From: JAJPJG01 sp034667645
GTDB taxonomy: Bacteria; Verrucomicrobiota; Verrucomicrobiia; Chthoniobacterales; Chthoniobacteraceae
Assembly: GCA_034667645.1 (NCBI GenBank)
Contig: JAXDQV010000020.1
Location: forward strand, 1-7,877
Direction of reading: 5' to 3'
DNA length: 7,877 bases
The number at the start of each line of letters is the position of its first letter. The first letter of the stretch is position 1. The notes under the pieces are model-generated. The model saw only the letters and a program-made list of their open reading frames with translations. It searched no databases and was not told the origin of the DNA. Of this stretch, positions 6,316-7,877 are shown in pieces. The position numbers and the translations under genes are program-made.

Positions 6316-7877
6316 TCAATCGCTGCCGTGGATTGTGCCGAAATCGTCGGGTCCCGGCAGCAACGGTTCCGGCATCTCTGGCAACAAAAGATTAACTGGC
6401 TCTTCCAGGATTTTTCCTGACCGGGTGCTCAAGGCGCCATCGTTCATGACCACATCATCCACTTGGAAAAGATCGCCTCCCTCCCGATGACGCAGAAAGG
6501 CTTGCATCTCATTCAGATGGAATGGTCTGGCGCCGCGCCGACCAAAGACGACAGTTTGTCCTCCTGTTTCATCTACCACCCGATCCCGGTCCAATCCTCG
6601 CGACACGGCCAGCGCTTCGCCTCCTTTGATCGGATAAGTCGCGATAAGTTGTGGGTTCGGAGCCGGACTAAATCCAGCGGCTCCTGGAACGGTGTCGGGA
6701 GAGATGAGTTGCAGGACCCGCAAGCCGTTGCGTCCATCGGCAACCAGCGCGAACATCGAGGCATTGACGGAGCCGATTTGCACCGCTCGTGTATCCGTGA
6801 GCGCTCCCTCCGCATTATACATTTCAAATAGATGCGGCTTGGTTGGATTTTCAATGTCTACGATGGCTAGTCCTTCCGCGCCGTTGGCCACGTAAGCATA
6901 TGTTCGCGCCACATACAGGCGTTGGGCATCGCGAAGGCGCACGGTCGCCTGCGGCAAGGGGTCGGGACGCGACGGATCAGTGATGTCCAACACCTTCAAG
7001 CCATCGTCGTCCGTAACAAAGGCATAGCGAAATTGGGTCGTGACGGCCCGCGGGTTTCGCAGCGAGCCGTCCATCAGTTGTCCCACCAGCCTTGGGTTGG
7101 TCGGCTCGGTGACATCCACGACGAAAAGTCCCTTCCTCGCGCAGATAAAAAGCCGATGTCCGGCCGCCGCCACATACCTCGCGCCATCCAGAACGCCTCC
7201 GGGATTAAAAACCGCGTCCTTGCGCAGGAAGTTGTTTTCCGGATTGCCGTCAACCAGGGTTGCCACGTTCACGATCACAAGTCCTTCGTGCAGATCGGTC
7301 ACGTAGGCATAGGCATAGAATGGATCAATTGGTTGCTCCTCATTCGCCGGTAAGTGCTGGCGCGCCGGATCAATGGCAAGAGTGCTCGGCAGTGCGACGG
7401 AAGTGGCGAATTTAGTCCTGACGTAAGTGCGCTGCCCGAGTGGCGAGACCGGCGAACTTACCATCCGCTCCGAGAAGCCTTTCTGATCAATGTTCGCCAC
7501 GTCGAAAACTTCAAACCCGTCGGCCCCGTTCGCCGTGTAAAGATACTCTCCGCGCAACGTCAAATCCTGCACATCCCCATGGTGTTCGTAGGCTTCTTTA
7601 AGCACCGAGCCGGTAAGCAGGTGTGCCAGGTAGTTGGCCGGGTAGGCAAGTTTCTGTAAATGACTTCCAATAACTGCCTGCGGCTCCTCGGATTCAGTCC
7701 AAATGACCGCGCGATAACCCTCCTTTCCAGCCGCCACATACGCATAGCGGCCGAAGAAGTTTACAGTGCCGGTGCCAAATCCGAGCAGTTGTGTGATCCA
7801 TGCATTGTTGTCATTTCGGCTGGAAAGGTGACAGTCGGTGCAGTTCTTGGTCGTGCCGACGCCGCTGGTGGTGTGCG
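6316..7877 (-). CDS. C-type haem / LVIVD-repeat beta-propeller protein, 3' part (enters from right edge)
   Basis: The frame is open from the right edge to the TGA at 6318-6316, giving 519 visible residues; the start lies outside the window. A GTG at 7737 could be mistaken for a start, but the frame continues upstream with coding content. A c-type haem motif CTDCH (visible residues 12-16, bases 7828-7842) sits at the start, and more haem sites may lie beyond the edge. It is followed by LVIVD-type propeller blades: GRYAYVAAG (around 42-50), YLYTANGADGFEVFDV (111-126), YAYVTDLHEGLVIVNV (189-204), LFICARKGLFVVDV (242-255), YAFVTDDDGLKVLDI (284-298), YAYVANGAEGLAIVDI (327-342) and MFALVADGRNGLRVLQL (374-390). 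LVIVD proteins are usually extracytoplasmic, and covalent haem attachment requires export, so this protein probably lies in the periplasm or at the surface. The last 90 residues follow the propeller, end in a Pro/Leu-rich tail and have no recognised domain. No catalytic role can be assigned; binding, scaffolding or electron delivery are possible. It is probably first of the visible operon. Confidence 0.88.
   Translation of the reverse strand, partial: HTTSGVGTTKNCTDCHLSSRNDNNAWITQLLGFGTGTVNFFGRYAYVAAGKEGYRAVIWTESEEPQAVIGSHLQKLAYPANYLAHLLTGSVLKEAYEHHGDVQDLTLRGEYLYTANGADGFEVFDVANIDQKGFSERMVSSPVSPLGQRTYVRTKFATSVALPSTLAIDPARQHLPANEEQPIDPFYAYAYVTDLHEGLVIVNVATLVDGNPENNFLRKDAVFNPGGVLDGARYVAAAGHRLFICARKGLFVVDVTEPTNPRLVGQLMDGSLRNPRAVTTQFRYAFVTDDDGLKVLDITDPSRPDPLPQATVRLRDAQRLYVARTYAYVANGAEGLAIVDIENPTKPHLFEMYNAEGALTDTRAVQIGSVNASMFALVADGRNGLRVLQLISPDTVPGAAGFSPAPNPQLIATYPIKGGEALAVSRGLDRDRVVDETGGQTVVFGRRGARPFHLNEMQAFLRHREGGDLFQVDDVVMNDGALSTRSGKILEEPVNLLLPEMPEPLLPGPDDFGTIHGSD

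Overview
The window reads almost entirely on the minus strand. It looks like a chromosomal piece from a bacterium of the Planctomycetes-Verrucomicrobia-Chlamydiae group, most likely a verrucomicrobium. That placement is inferred from gene content: a large autotransporter-type beta-strand-repeat surface protein beside a cytochrome/LVIVD-propeller protein and large modular redox fusions, in moderately GC-rich DNA. There is no rRNA or other phylogenetic marker to confirm it.

Layout, in transcription order (right to left). (1) 7877-6316: the 3' part of a gene entering from the right edge. It encodes a c-type haem motif (CTDCH) followed by a beta-propeller of LVIVD-type repeats. (2) 6236-4194: a fused NuoE-NuoF-like protein, i.e. 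a complete NAD(P)H diaphorase module with a thioredoxin-like 2Fe-2S domain, an FMN/NADH domain, SLBB and an N3-type 4Fe-4S domain. (3) 4191-1678: an 837-residue iron-sulfur protein whose start overlaps the stop of gene 2. It carries a NuoG-like 2Fe-2S domain, a two-cluster ferredoxin, two cyclic-nucleotide-binding domains and a HybA/DmsB-like four-cluster ferredoxin. (4) 1677-1275: a 403-bp non-coding gap with several short inverted and direct repeats. (5) 1274-1: the 5' part of a secreted beta-strand-repeat (PATR) protein that runs off the left edge.

Genes 1-3 look like one operon and genes 2-3 are almost certainly translationally coupled. Together the two cytoplasmic proteins would hold FMN plus about nine Fe-S clusters (by cysteine count), enough to carry electrons between NAD(P)H and an unseen partner. 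The upstream cytochrome/propeller protein would act outside the cytoplasmic membrane. Two CRP-like sensor domains inside the electron-carrying polypeptide suggest that electron flow is controlled directly by a nucleotide or another small ligand. This is the most unusual feature of the window. The membrane link and the terminal catalytic subunit are not visible and probably lie beyond the right edge.

The long plus-strand open frames opposite genes 2 and 3 are antisense shadows. No tRNA, rRNA, CRISPR array, transposase or phage gene was seen.
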